From Hirudinaria manillensis (taxonomy: Eukaryota; Annelida; Clitellata; Hirudinida; Hirudinidae), in contig CM067529.1 of assembly GCA_034509925.1 (NCBI GenBank), positions 7,851,501-7,915,500 on the forward strand: a stretch of 64,000 bases of DNA, in the 5' to 3' direction. Shown here in pieces: positions 23,801 through 31,204 of the stretch; the stretch's first letter is position 1, and each line of letters begins with the position of its first letter. Below the pieces are notes generated by a model, which did no database searches, was not told the origin of the DNA, and worked only from the letters and a program-made list of their open reading frames with translations. A program made the position numbers and the translations under genes.

Positions 23801-25067
23801 TCGATGTCGGTTTCGGGCGCGAGAGTTGTAGTGAGCGAGGGTTGCGTGGCATGGCGATGGTCTCGTATGCGCGTCGTATTGTGGGACGAAGAGAGAGAGG
23901 GGGAAGGCAGGTGTGCAAAGACTCGACCGACAAGAACATCCGCCTGATCAGCGGGTGTGGCCCGGCCCCGGAGAACGTCAGAGGTATAATGGGCCGAAAC
24001 GTTTGCAGATGGGGCTACCTCTCTGAGGATTCTTGTCGGCGCTCGTCCAGAGTATCAATTTCTATACATTCAAAAAATCGACAAAATACTAAATCTAGTT
24101 TGTAGATAGGCTTGGCTCAATAAAATACGAATGTTGTCTCGATGAATTATTGTCGATAAAAATTTATGGGTAATACCTTAACTGACGAAAAAGTTATTTC
24201 AACCATAAAACAACCTTTACTATTAAGATGTTCACAACTTCAAGGTCAAACCGTACACCTTTAATTGTCACTCGGTTGTACCTCATTTTAATCTGTCAAT
24301 CAAAATCATGAAATTAATTACAGAGAATATGAGTGATGTAAAAAATATACCCTTGCCTTTTGGAATATGTTGGCATAAAATATGTATAGTTCTTTACTGG
24401 CTTTTTTTGAATCTCCTTTGTTCAAATTAAGCCACCTGATCGTAATGTTAAATGTGAGTACAACATTAAAATGAAATAGTACAGGCTGCTAATTTATGTT
24501 ACAACATGAAATCGTGTTATTTTCATTATTAGCTTTAAACGGGCATGAAAACCGACTAATTGATTTTCATGGGGGCATGCGGACGGGGCTTTATAATTTA
24601 GAAACTATTTTATTCTAAGTGACTGGTGAGAAAATAATAAATTAGGATCCCGTTGAATTATTCAAAATATGAATATGTAGGATATTAAATAATAAAGTCG
24701 AAATTTTGATTTGTCAAAGATCGTAAACCACTGTAAATAAATGTTAAGTTCACTAACCACGCATATATAGAATAATCCAGCATGACCAGAACTTCGATGG
24801 TATAAACCTTAGCTTTACCACTTTTTATAATCTCATTTGACTTGACAGCTTCTTCATGGGTGATGAGTTGCCAGCTGGTTTTAAACTTGAGTTCATCATT
24901 TACCGCGCCTTTTTCTAAAATAGGCCAGCGTCATGTTAATCACATTTAACTTTTAAGCATTTTGGAAAAAATACTAATTCACTTGTATTTTCGATTTCAA
25001 CTTTGGATGCATCCAAAGGCAATAGGGAAATTAGTAAGAAGTATAGAATCATGAGCAAACCATTCAT
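2877..25067 (-). CDS. Secreted reprolysin-type (ADAMTS-like) zinc metalloprotease A with six C-terminal six-cysteine modules
   Basis: Fourteen exons (minus strand, 5' to 3'): 25067-24983, 24914-24758, 24435-24351, 24292-24215, 7141-6996, 6919-6791, 6280-6152, 6050-5909, 5715-5541, 5280-5116, 4183-3965, 3372-3259, 3196-3065, 2968-2877. Every phase closes and gives 615 aa. Residues 1-20 are a hydrophobic signal peptide. The catalytic domain starts near residue 62 (VLVMLDYSIY) and carries the zinc site HEIGHNLGSHHD at 222-233 with a Met-turn at Met246. An ADAMTS-type cysteine-rich part follows (PLGKLFDVDKQC, then DGTACG), then six cysteine modules ending in CC-x2-C. The short pre-catalytic stretch of about 40 residues means there is no normal prodomain. 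Intron 4 holds the R2-like array. The order, phases and zinc site match gene B. Likely a secreted matrix or surface protease; its substrate cannot be told. Confidence 0.9.
4953..5003. repeat. Short tandem duplication in a metalloprotease A intron
   Basis: A unit of about 24 bases (AATTATTTCTGAATAAATAGTT) occurs twice in direct succession. It lies in the intron between the last exons and has no coding content. Confidence 0.7.
5088..5107. repeat. (TA)n microsatellite beside a 5' splice site
   Basis: Ten TA units lie a few bases downstream (minus-strand sense) of the splice donor of the metalloprotease A exon that ends at 5116. Length changes here could affect intron recognition, but nothing in the sequence shows that they do. 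Confidence 0.85.
7142..8209. other. Left remainder of metalloprotease A intron 4
   Basis: This is the intron sequence between exon 5 of metalloprotease A and the left end of the retrotransposon array. Open frames at about 7429-7632 and 7729-7938 show no recognisable family motif. The stretch from about 8011 on is strikingly GC-rich and is described separately. The right remainder of the same intron is only about 150 bp (24065-24214). Confidence 0.7.
8011..8102. other. GC-rich, hairpin-forming segment next to the array
   Basis: In otherwise AT-rich DNA this segment is rich in C and G runs. CCCCGG at 8011-8016 pairs with CCGGGG at 8027-8032 across a 10-base loop, and further CCGGG and CCCGG words follow up to about 8100. 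No reading frame or RNA-gene box pattern was convincing. It could be the remnant of another repeat or a small structured insertion. It ends about 110 bases left of the array. Confidence 0.4.
8212..11472 (+). pseudogene. R2-like ORF, copy 1, 5'-truncated
   Basis: This reading frame matches the other copies from their residue 75 to the stop. It lacks the N-terminal 74 residues, and an in-frame TAG (8209-8211) lies exactly at the junction with flanking DNA. The first in-frame ATG (8320) falls inside the N-terminal zinc finger, so a protein started there would lose the finger's first cysteines. The reverse transcriptase, CCHC finger and endonuclease regions are complete. As the 5'-truncated end copy it fits incomplete reverse transcription during target-primed integration. 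Confidence 0.85.
12010..15492 (+). CDS. R2-like retrotransposon polyprotein, copy 2 (zinc finger, reverse transcriptase, restriction-like endonuclease)
   Basis: Single ORF of 1160 aa from ATG 12010. The N-terminal zinc finger is C97-x2-C100-x13-H114-x5-C120. The central reverse transcriptase has the fingers motif FRPISLLN, motif A WLD507LANAYGS, motif B GCAISPA and the active-site box FMD609D610. Downstream is a CCHC knuckle, C944-x2-C947-x7-H955-x4-C960, and then a restriction-like endonuclease core with RPD1055 and E1070 in AELTVPWEDR. This order (finger, RT, CCHC, PD-D/E nuclease) is that of the R2 superfamily, which integrates by target-primed reverse transcription. All key residues are present, so the copy looks competent. 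The start is chosen because it lies 5 bases into the unit defined by the array's right end; the frame is also open upstream to 11686 through the previous copy's 3' tail. Confidence 0.9.
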   Translation: MHMAFDAREQTGGQPGKTGDNLERRVTSRKDEVHAPGLATPRDKFTATPRTTRTCPQDSSRKEGENDESTNVNKDYDYASQRTLDSGHASDNASTDCRCCCGRTFPTSRGMKIHRSKMGCAVESEQRTAASTLVGKSSNVTGPDAYHSPVCVSSSPPDSNLPRPRIKFPTTKEKVAWQELEKVLLRKLKKLLKTESSMKAFTDVVFETCMEKFGPKAICCRDQAGNVQNRRQRELQQLRKEKKALQRRWKRANDAEKEGLSVLWGEVKKRAAAVRRAEKVRQKKYEKRRARASFFKDPYKYGKSLLDPPKSGTLSVEQTVLEDHLIRTYSDAHRSSPLEERSDIPSVPQPVSAFDLTTPSLEDIRAIVRKARNRSAPGANGIPYLVYKRCPNVIRLLHGFIEEAWRSGTVSDEWKRAEGIFIPKEKNSSSLNQFRPISLLNVEGKIFFAIMAQRLMHFVMANQYVNASVQKGGVPGVPGCIEHTTMLWEAIQQAKSNRLSLYVVWLDLANAYGSVPHRLIWDALESHHVPDHVIRILQDYFDGFEMRFTTGQFTTDWVRLQVGIAMGCAISPALFVLAMQVILSTAGPSIPEARIGKGLTMLPIKAFMDDTTLVTNRKQVMQRALDGLNDMLGRCRMAFKPAKSRSLALTRGKIREDVVFSVAGQRVPTVAEEPVKSLGRVFDESLTDKCQDKAIRRLAQEGMEAIDKVPLPGKFKVWLSQFVLLPRLLWPLTIYEIGLSSVESLERSYSRRVRLWLGFPPGLSSVALYSKSAKLRLPLRSIVEEYKIGKIRTQLMMNNSSDTSIREVAPLLRSGRKFKAQEEITKSEEALKFEEIRGPVQSDRHGVGWNHFTRWSKASSPLRAAMVIQERRREIESDRIAKAVQQSQQGQWTTWEEVLQRSITWQEMWSMSPFRLAFVVRAVYDVLPSRDNLQRWRLAQNTECALCGERQTLRHVLSGCSYALAHGRFTWRHNQVLLAVIEALKTACSSANARESMPQRATYFLREGASQFAKNRCTSKRSHLLEIANDWEIAADIAGLRHYPQVLAESGKRPDIVLSSTKADALVLAELTVPWEDRMDLSNSLKEGKYLDLTMDLRQKGYRVWFFAIEVGARGLIGRSTYAFLREVGLTSSARSKSMAKMSRAAEAASQWIWSKRDAR
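15493..16024 (+). other. 3' untranslated tail of the R2-like unit (also at 11473-12004, 19513-20044 and 23533-24064)
   Basis: This is the stretch from the stop codon to the unit end inferred from the right border of the array. In R2-type elements the 3' tail RNA is bound by the reverse transcriptase and primes integration, so this is the expected place for that structure. It contains no poly(A) and no simple-repeat tail. The last 324 bases or so before the next ATG (for example 15706-16029) stay open in the frame of the next copy's ORF. TATA-like words (GTATAAAGG, TTTATAGG) occur early in the tail. Confidence 0.6.
16030..19512 (+). CDS. R2-like retrotransposon polyprotein, copy 3
   Basis: Same 1160-aa protein as copy 2 with no amino-acid difference. 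The zinc finger, FMDD reverse transcriptase box, CCHC knuckle and PD-x14-E endonuclease motif are all present. The joins on both sides are the same seamless 3'-to-5' junction seen between the other copies. The lack of any divergence implies very recent amplification or an assembly collapse and expansion. Confidence 0.9.
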   Translation: MHMAFDAREQTGGQPGKTGDNLERRVTSRKDEVHAPGLATPRDKFTATPRTTRTCPQDSSRKEGENDESTNVNKDYDYASQRTLDSGHASDNASTDCRCCCGRTFPTSRGMKIHRSKMGCAVESEQRTAASTLVGKSSNVTGPDAYHSPVCVSSSPPDSNLPRPRIKFPTTKEKVAWQELEKVLLRKLKKLLKTESSMKAFTDVVFETCMEKFGPKAICCRDQAGNVQNRRQRELQQLRKEKKALQRRWKRANDAEKEGLSVLWGEVKKRAAAVRRAEKVRQKKYEKRRARASFFKDPYKYGKSLLDPPKSGTLSVEQTVLEDHLIRTYSDAHRSSPLEERSDIPSVPQPVSAFDLTTPSLEDIRAIVRKARNRSAPGANGIPYLVYKRCPNVIRLLHGFIEEAWRSGTVSDEWKRAEGIFIPKEKNSSSLNQFRPISLLNVEGKIFFAIMAQRLMHFVMANQYVNASVQKGGVPGVPGCIEHTTMLWEAIQQAKSNRLSLYVVWLDLANAYGSVPHRLIWDALESHHVPDHVIRILQDYFDGFEMRFTTGQFTTDWVRLQVGIAMGCAISPALFVLAMQVILSTAGPSIPEARIGKGLTMLPIKAFMDDTTLVTNRKQVMQRALDGLNDMLGRCRMAFKPAKSRSLALTRGKIREDVVFSVAGQRVPTVAEEPVKSLGRVFDESLTDKCQDKAIRRLAQEGMEAIDKVPLPGKFKVWLSQFVLLPRLLWPLTIYEIGLSSVESLERSYSRRVRLWLGFPPGLSSVALYSKSAKLRLPLRSIVEEYKIGKIRTQLMMNNSSDTSIREVAPLLRSGRKFKAQEEITKSEEALKFEEIRGPVQSDRHGVGWNHFTRWSKASSPLRAAMVIQERRREIESDRIAKAVQQSQQGQWTTWEEVLQRSITWQEMWSMSPFRLAFVVRAVYDVLPSRDNLQRWRLAQNTECALCGERQTLRHVLSGCSYALAHGRFTWRHNQVLLAVIEALKTACSSANARESMPQRATYFLREGASQFAKNRCTSKRSHLLEIANDWEIAADIAGLRHYPQVLAESGKRPDIVLSSTKADALVLAELTVPWEDRMDLSNSLKEGKYLDLTMDLRQKGYRVWFFAIEVGARGLIGRSTYAFLREVGLTSSARSKSMAKMSRAAEAASQWIWSKRDAR
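20050..23532 (+). CDS. R2-like retrotransposon polyprotein, copy 4
   Basis: Same 1160-aa protein as copies 2 and 3. This is the rightmost copy and the only one whose 3' tail (23533-24064) runs into unique flanking DNA, so it defines the 3' end of the element. The open frame that enters the next copy elsewhere stops at 24105 in the flank. In a target-primed model this 3' end is where reverse transcription began. Confidence 0.9.
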   Translation: MHMAFDAREQTGGQPGKTGDNLERRVTSRKDEVHAPGLATPRDKFTATPRTTRTCPQDSSRKEGENDESTNVNKDYDYASQRTLDSGHASDNASTDCRCCCGRTFPTSRGMKIHRSKMGCAVESEQRTAASTLVGKSSNVTGPDAYHSPVCVSSSPPDSNLPRPRIKFPTTKEKVAWQELEKVLLRKLKKLLKTESSMKAFTDVVFETCMEKFGPKAICCRDQAGNVQNRRQRELQQLRKEKKALQRRWKRANDAEKEGLSVLWGEVKKRAAAVRRAEKVRQKKYEKRRARASFFKDPYKYGKSLLDPPKSGTLSVEQTVLEDHLIRTYSDAHRSSPLEERSDIPSVPQPVSAFDLTTPSLEDIRAIVRKARNRSAPGANGIPYLVYKRCPNVIRLLHGFIEEAWRSGTVSDEWKRAEGIFIPKEKNSSSLNQFRPISLLNVEGKIFFAIMAQRLMHFVMANQYVNASVQKGGVPGVPGCIEHTTMLWEAIQQAKSNRLSLYVVWLDLANAYGSVPHRLIWDALESHHVPDHVIRILQDYFDGFEMRFTTGQFTTDWVRLQVGIAMGCAISPALFVLAMQVILSTAGPSIPEARIGKGLTMLPIKAFMDDTTLVTNRKQVMQRALDGLNDMLGRCRMAFKPAKSRSLALTRGKIREDVVFSVAGQRVPTVAEEPVKSLGRVFDESLTDKCQDKAIRRLAQEGMEAIDKVPLPGKFKVWLSQFVLLPRLLWPLTIYEIGLSSVESLERSYSRRVRLWLGFPPGLSSVALYSKSAKLRLPLRSIVEEYKIGKIRTQLMMNNSSDTSIREVAPLLRSGRKFKAQEEITKSEEALKFEEIRGPVQSDRHGVGWNHFTRWSKASSPLRAAMVIQERRREIESDRIAKAVQQSQQGQWTTWEEVLQRSITWQEMWSMSPFRLAFVVRAVYDVLPSRDNLQRWRLAQNTECALCGERQTLRHVLSGCSYALAHGRFTWRHNQVLLAVIEALKTACSSANARESMPQRATYFLREGASQFAKNRCTSKRSHLLEIANDWEIAADIAGLRHYPQVLAESGKRPDIVLSSTKADALVLAELTVPWEDRMDLSNSLKEGKYLDLTMDLRQKGYRVWFFAIEVGARGLIGRSTYAFLREVGLTSSARSKSMAKMSRAAEAASQWIWSKRDAR

Positions 25068-26299
25068 ATTTGTCCACAACTTTAACCATAGTTTCGGTCT
25101 TTGTGCTTTTATAGAAGATTTCGAAGTTCATTGTTTGTTTTAATATTTTTGAATTTGCGTGGCTCAAGTGACTTGCGTGGCTTACGTGCGTAGTAAATTT
25201 CTATGACTTTAGGATACAAATGCAAAAATAATAAGCATATTCATTTTTATGCTTTTTGATTCTAAAAAAAAACAAATCTATCGTCGGTGGTTATATTATT
25301 TAACTTTTTGTTATGGATGTATCGGATAACTCATGGCCCTTAATAATATTGTTGGATCCCTAGATCCAATAATTAATTAAATTTAGTGGCAATATAATTT
25401 GAGAATTAAATTGGTGCTATTCAGACTCTTTGGTTATGTACCTTTGACAAATGGATTTATATCGGAAAGTAGAGCGAGAGTAATAGAAACAGCAGATTTC
25501 AAGACTTAATCAATTAAGCATTTTACATCTTCCAAGCCATCTGACAACTTTCAATAAACCTGCCCTTCTATAATTAGTTTGAGGACCCTGGGTTATTACA
25601 ATATAAAGGTTTTATCCGTGATTTGTCCATCATTTATGGCGCTTTCCGCTTCTGAGCAATTGGGCTCCGCAATCACTTGATGCTTGTCGAGTAGGGCTAC
25701 GAGTGATTGTTAAGCAATGCTTAGAGATCTTGTCTCAGACGAGTGGAATAGCTTCTTGCCTGAGTGAGTCGAACAACTGATATTTTTTAAAAATAAATTT
25801 ACCATTGCTTAATTATAATTATGATTGACTTATTACTTTATGTTGTTAATGGACAGGATGGATAAGTTTACGATACAGTATAAATAAGTCTTTTGAATTT
25901 CACAGACATTTTTGGATTTCTTAAAAACTATACATTTTCCAACAACATGAACAAAAAAAATCCCAAAGAAAACACGACCACTACGTATTCAAGAAAGCCA
26001 TTAATTATCTATTTTATAGATGGCATTTCGGACACTTCTTGAAGGATTCAGTGTTGAAACTATGGAAAAGACACCCGAATCGATATGCGACAGATATACG
26101 ACGAAACTTTTCTACTTGATACGTCTCTAATTCTCACTAAACGATTCCTTCATTCATTGACGATTTTTTGGCGTGAAAATTTTTATTTATTTATTTTATT
26201 TCGTTTTATTTATTTCGTTATTCCAAAAATTTATGTTTTTTCTTTAGAAGGAATGAAGTTTGTTGAAGCTGTTCTTCCACGTTCGTTCTTCCTTGCTAA
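25068..26299. other. Intergenic DNA between metalloproteases A and B
   Basis: About 1.2 kb separate the start of gene A from the stop of gene B, both on the minus strand. Apart from the likely gene A promoter near 25106-25113 I see no coding exon. The 77-codon frame at 26085-26318 (+) overlaps the last exon of gene B on the other strand and has no family features. Confidence 0.6.
25106..25113 (-). promoter_or_regulatory. TATA box of metalloprotease A
   Basis: TATAAAAG reads on the minus strand about 40 bases before the chosen ATG (25067). Normal TATA spacing would put the start of transcription near 25080, leaving a 5' leader of only 10 to 20 bases. This supports the chosen start and the absence of further upstream coding exons, hence the lack of a prodomain. 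Confidence 0.5.
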
Positions 26300-29200
26300 C
26301 TATGCTTTCGTCCTGTAAATAAAGCTTGATAATAATATGGAGGTCGTTGGATGTTTAAAATCTCGATCTATTATGTTACTTTGTTTTCTCCTTTTCACTT
26401 TTCTGCACGATTCACAACAAGGAGTTTCTGGAAGCCAGCATTCTTCGGGATATCCGGCTACATGAGATGGACACCAGGATTGCTTGTCTCCGTATTCGCA
26501 ACCTCGTATTCAGAACCAATCAATTCATAAAACTTCAAGTTTAAAAAAAAAATAAAATAATTTTGTAACCTCTGGCCGTGGCGTTGTAATATTTTCTACA
26601 CGTTGAACAGCAAGTTTTGCTGTCATTGTAACAGAAGGATTTGCTCAGTGAGGGACACCAGCTGGCCAAGTCCCCATCCGGACATTCTCGATCTTTATCC
26701 TTCACTACTTCACCTTTTTCGTAGCATGTCTTGCAGCACTTATTCTTCCAGTTTTGGTCATGACAAACACCTTTAGAACATCCACTGTCTTTGTCTCCAT
26801 ATTCACATCCTTAAAGAACAACTTAAAACGTTATTGAATTTGATTTTTAAAATAATTTAAAAGAATTTGAAAAGAACAAAATTTCTGAACAAATCTTTCA
26901 TAAAGTTGTGAGCGTCTAGGTCGGAGAAGATGTTTTGATCACCTGGTCGAGATTTATTCCTTAAATCTGCACAAGTTCTGCAACAATATGCTTGAGTCGC
27001 ATCCTTGTAGCAAAACCACGGATACGTTTGACGTATAGCTTCACATGATTTGCCGACAGCATAAGAAAAGTCGCGATAATCTCCATACAAACATTTTCCT
27101 GAAATAAACGCTTATTATTAGGCAAACGTAAATAACAATCAAATAAAATTTTTTCTTCGAAAAGTATTAGTACTTACCAAGACTATTTTTTGGAGCAGAT
27201 GAGCTCTGAACGCACTGACCTTCCATGCACCACATTTTATCTCCGCACGGTGTACCGTCAGCTGCCCTCTGTCGAGTGGTGGCGGTACATTGGCGAGTGT
27301 TTGCATTCCAGCACAACATATCTCTGCAGATGTCTTCTTGCAATCGGCCTCCTCCCTAATTCAGTTTTTACTATTAAATTATGATCAGAAGACATAATTA
27401 ATAATTCCAATGAAAAAGTGATTTCATTACCCCGCAATAATAAGAATTGAGACCATACATTAATTGACATTGGTCATTAGGAGTTAACTTCATGCCCGGT
27501 TTTATTTGCAGAAGTTCCGTTACTTCTCTAGATGTATCAGCGTTTTTTTGCAAACATTTGTATCTGTAAAAACAAATTACTTTAAATTTGGTTATATTTT
27601 AGTTATTTTAGTCATAAATAAGCCACGTTAAAAAGAAACATCTGAATGTATCGCTTAACTATTATCAATGGATAATATTAATAATATTAAAATCATTAAT
27701 AAATTGTTTATTTTTTTTTGGATAATTTTATCAATTTTATTTTTATAATTCATAAAGTTCACGTAGACGTTATAATCAAAGAGTCAAATATCAGACAGTT
27801 GGTTAAGCGACGTCAAGAAGACAGTGTGGGCTTTCAGAATAGCTCCGGTCAAAAGAAATAGAACATGACATTCATCGCAAAAAATGAATGGCATAAGATC
27901 AACAAGATCAACCGAATAGTAGTAAAAATCTGAAAGGGTCGATCGTTAGATGCGTCCTTAGGAAACGTTAGGAGTATCACGGGTCTGAAAAAGACTTGAA
28001 AATATCCTCTGAGAATGTCTGAGAGCTCTTAGGCAGATTTTCAACTTAATATTACTGCCAATTGAAATTTAATATTAAGTTAATATTAAGACATAGTAAA
28101 ACAATATAACGACTAATATTATTACAAGTTTATTTTAATTTTGACTCTTGAGAATGAAAATCATGATGAGTAGAGCCTTAAAAAAGTATTCAAATCTGAA
28201 AAAAACAAAACAAAACAAAACGATTGGTTTTATCAAACGCACGTTTGCAGTCTCTTCAAATTTCGTTGGATTGAGAAAATAGAACAAGATGAGAAATGAT
28301 CTATATTCTTCGATAGTCCTTTCCGTCTGACTGTTGACATGATGTTTTGTTTTCCGGGATCGCAGTTATTGTGCTCACCATCGTGGAGAGAACCGAGTCT
28401 AAGCATTGCAACCGATTTAGTGATGTCAAGTAAAATAGTTATAATGAATAAGTAAATAAATAGTGAATAGTTAGGAGAATCATCTGCTAGTAAAACATAC
28501 ATGTGCCCGAGTTCATGAGTGGTTGTATCGATGTTTTCAAAAATTCCGAAATCCCTGATAATTCCTGCTGATGTGGTTGAACATATGCTCCCCGTGAAAG
28601 CCACTCCGCTAAGTCCATCGATGTTGTTGCTTTTATTCAATATTGTCAATAGTCAGAACGGTTGCCAAACGTTAAAACTATTTGTGTCTTGAACTTGTCT
28701 TATTTTTAAATTACCAATATAAATTAAATGCATATTACCTGGTGAACAGCATGATGGCATCATATTTATATTTTCCTTTGAGCTCCTTACCACTGACTTT
28801 CAACCATTCCCTCATTCCCAATATAGCTCTCGAACCATTGATGAGATTGTCAGAGAGTTTGGAGATGTCAATGAATCGATTTTCATTTTGTCCCTGAGAG
28901 TACAAGGGGAGGCACAAATCTTCATTAGATGATCAATACATCTTTGTTTAAACTAATTAGTCGCTGAAATAATATCCTGGAAATGTCCAAATTAATTACC
29001 TTTATAAAATGGAATCCAGTAATAACTACTTTAAAGCTTTTATCGGAAATGCGCAGGTTTCTATACCTTTGGTTGACCTGTTAAGCAAATATAAATTCTA
29101 TTATTTGAGTTAAAGTAAGTTTTTGATTGCCATTATTTCTACGCTTAAGGCTAGAATTAAAGCCATAACATAAATAAAGAACAATAAATGAACGTGTGCT

Positions 29201-29975
29201 AAGATACGTAAAATATGAATACGAATTGTAATCATTGTGAAATATAAAACACAAATGCATATGTTATTATAATATTTATTGACACATTATCATATTATGT
29301 CAGCCTTTTTATAAATTAGGTTTAAAACAATATTAAAGCATTTTATGCTTTTTAATGAGCAATGGTCACCAATTTTCTTGCAACCACCAAAAATCTTTTA
29401 AACATCGATGGATGTTCATTAATGGAATTCTGAGCAAAAGAAATGGATTAATCCCTTTCTAGACTAACAATAAATGACAAAATGACCCATTTTGAAAAAG
29501 TTATTTGAATAGTTTACCCCATCGATGATGTGCCCAAAATAAAATTTCATATTTTTCTCAGCTCTGGCTTTGTTGTTGTCACTTCTAAGCACCCATCTAT
29601 AAAGTGGAGATTTCAATTTAAAATATTTCCACATTTCCGATTGAATGGCTTGAAGTTAAAATGCTAACATGAAATTTAAATGTCATTTTTGTTAATTAGG
29701 AAACAACAAAAATAATTTAACCTTTTGTAATTTGCTCTGTCTGACATAATCAAGAGTCTAATGGTAAAGATATTTCCATTCCATTGACCCATCGGTTGCA
29801 TAATCCTTTCGGAATTGTATCCATGTGCTGATGCATGTGTAAAGCATTTGTTGATAGATGTTTGAATTAATATCTATTAATATGGATTAATAAGCTTCCA
29901 TAATATGCAATGAATAGTTCAACCTGCAATTCTTCTATCCTGCGCCAGACAGATTATGATCAGAAATAAAATCAT
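26300..29975 (-). CDS. Secreted reprolysin-type (ADAMTS-like) zinc metalloprotease B with four C-terminal six-cysteine modules
   Basis: Twelve exons: 29975-29924, 29827-29722, 29596-29518, 29077-29000, 28893-28739, 28629-28501, 28398-28243, 27563-27431, 27355-27178, 27098-26943, 26809-26570, 26502-26300. All phases close, giving 554 aa. A short signal peptide (MILFLIIICLAQ) is followed within about 30 residues by the first strand of the catalytic domain (IFTIRLLIMSD). There is no prodomain. The zinc site is HELGHILGSLHD at 195-206, with a Met-turn at Met220. The cysteine-rich part has QCQLMYG and DGTPCGDKMWC. Four modules of the C-x-YGD to CC-x2-C type follow, then a basic tail. Intron phases match gene A at every shared position, and the 78-base exon 4 is the same length in both, so A and B are tandem duplicates. 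Confidence 0.9.
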
Positions 29976-31204
29976 TATTTTAACCAATTTTTGTTCAAGG
30001 TACAAAACCACTATTTATTGCTACATATGCGTGGTCTGATGCGTATATATGAGTGGTGAACAAATCTTTCTTTGTTTTGTCATTTATATCTTTACATAAG
30101 AAGTCGTTTTATATTTAAGTCTTAAAAACGTTAAGTTAAATTTACTAAGTTAAATTTAATATGTTGCAAATTTACTTGCATTAAAATTAAATTTGTTAAT
30201 TGTTAGGCATACAATGATAACGGTCAGGTTTTGGTTCTCTGAGTGGAATCGTCTGCATTTCATTGGATGCAGAGGATCAATCAAAGGTGGTGCCAGAAAG
30301 ACTGTGAACGTGATTGTAGGATTGTTAGCTTAGTTAAACATAAGTAATCTACAATAAGGAGTTCCGAAAAATACCACACAGCAAATATCTATTAAGATAA
30401 TCATGCATTTGGATCGAGTGCGAAATTTTATTTCTTGTGGGCAGTTACTACCCCGGCTTTGTACCCTAAATATTTATTTGTTTCGGTCAGTTGTGTTTTT
30501 ATACAATTACTATTTCTGATGGTAGCACGCAGTAGTGGGTTCTAATCTAGTGAAAGAAAATAACTTTGGACCACCATAATGGGCTACCCATGTTATGATT
30601 TCTTTTACCATTTGCTGCCAGTAGATGAAAATTCTTTCCAATTTTGCTATTTCCCCAGAAATTAAATTGTTTAAAACATCTTGGGAAAATATCAAAGTTA
30701 TTCGATTTGATTTTTATTACACATATTCTGCTTACACATATTCTGCGGATTTCAAATGCATCTGTGCTATATCTATATATATTTAGTGAAACTTTTAGGC
30801 ACATTTATAACATTTAATCTTAAGTTAGAAATTAAAAGTTTAAATTCGTTTTAAAAATTTCTTAAATTTGCAAATACCAATTCAATTTGCCTTTCTCATG
30901 ACAGCAGACCTAAAGTACTTTTCAGATTTTTACTTGTTAATAGCATTAAAATTGTCAACTGTTTTTGAATTGCGTTTTCATCTGCTCATTGGAGTCCTGA
31001 CACCCTTGAGGAAAATATTTTTATTCAATAAAAATGATGCTGATAAGGGACGAGAGCCGAACCCAACACTTTTGATCAAAAGGCACATGTAGCGCCACAA
31101 TTGATGCAACATCTCAATATTCTAACATCTAAATTCGAACCCATTCTAAAGGATAAAATAAATGAAGATGATAAAAGTCATTTGTTTCCCGAATGAATTT
31201 CCTG
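29976..31204. other. Intergenic DNA between metalloprotease B and the small cysteine-module gene
   Basis: No coding exon recognised. A TATATA word near 30043-30050, about 70 bases before the gene B start on the minus strand, may be its promoter. Open frames at 30510-30804 (-) and 30868-31092 (+) have no family features. Confidence 0.5.

Larger units (their letters stand above)
8210..24064 (+). mobile_element. Head-to-tail array of an R2-like non-LTR retrotransposon (about 3.94 units of 4020 bp)
   Basis: The sequence repeats with an exact period of 4020 bp. Lines compared at +4020, +8040 and +12060 are identical and the encoded proteins are the same. The left end matches the repeat from unit position 12230, so the first copy lacks the first 225 or so bases of the unit. 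The right end stops matching after 24064. If 24064 is the true 3' end, the units are 8210-12004 (5'-truncated), 12005-16024, 16025-20044 and 20045-24064, joined with no extra bases. The array is far more GC-rich than its surroundings and lies antisense to metalloprotease A inside its intron 4. TATA stands at both borders (8207-8210 and 24063-24066), a possible but weak 4-bp target duplication. An assembly artefact cannot be excluded from sequence alone. Confidence 0.93.

Noticed and set aside
8210..24064. The array as ribosomal DNA with R2 insertions
   Set aside because: No 18S, 5.8S or 28S sequence and no R2 28S target site is visible on either side or between units. The flanks are intron sequence of a protease gene.
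8210..24064. The direct repeats as a CRISPR array or satellite
   Set aside because: The unit is 4 kb and encodes a complete retrotransposon protein, and the genome is clearly animal.
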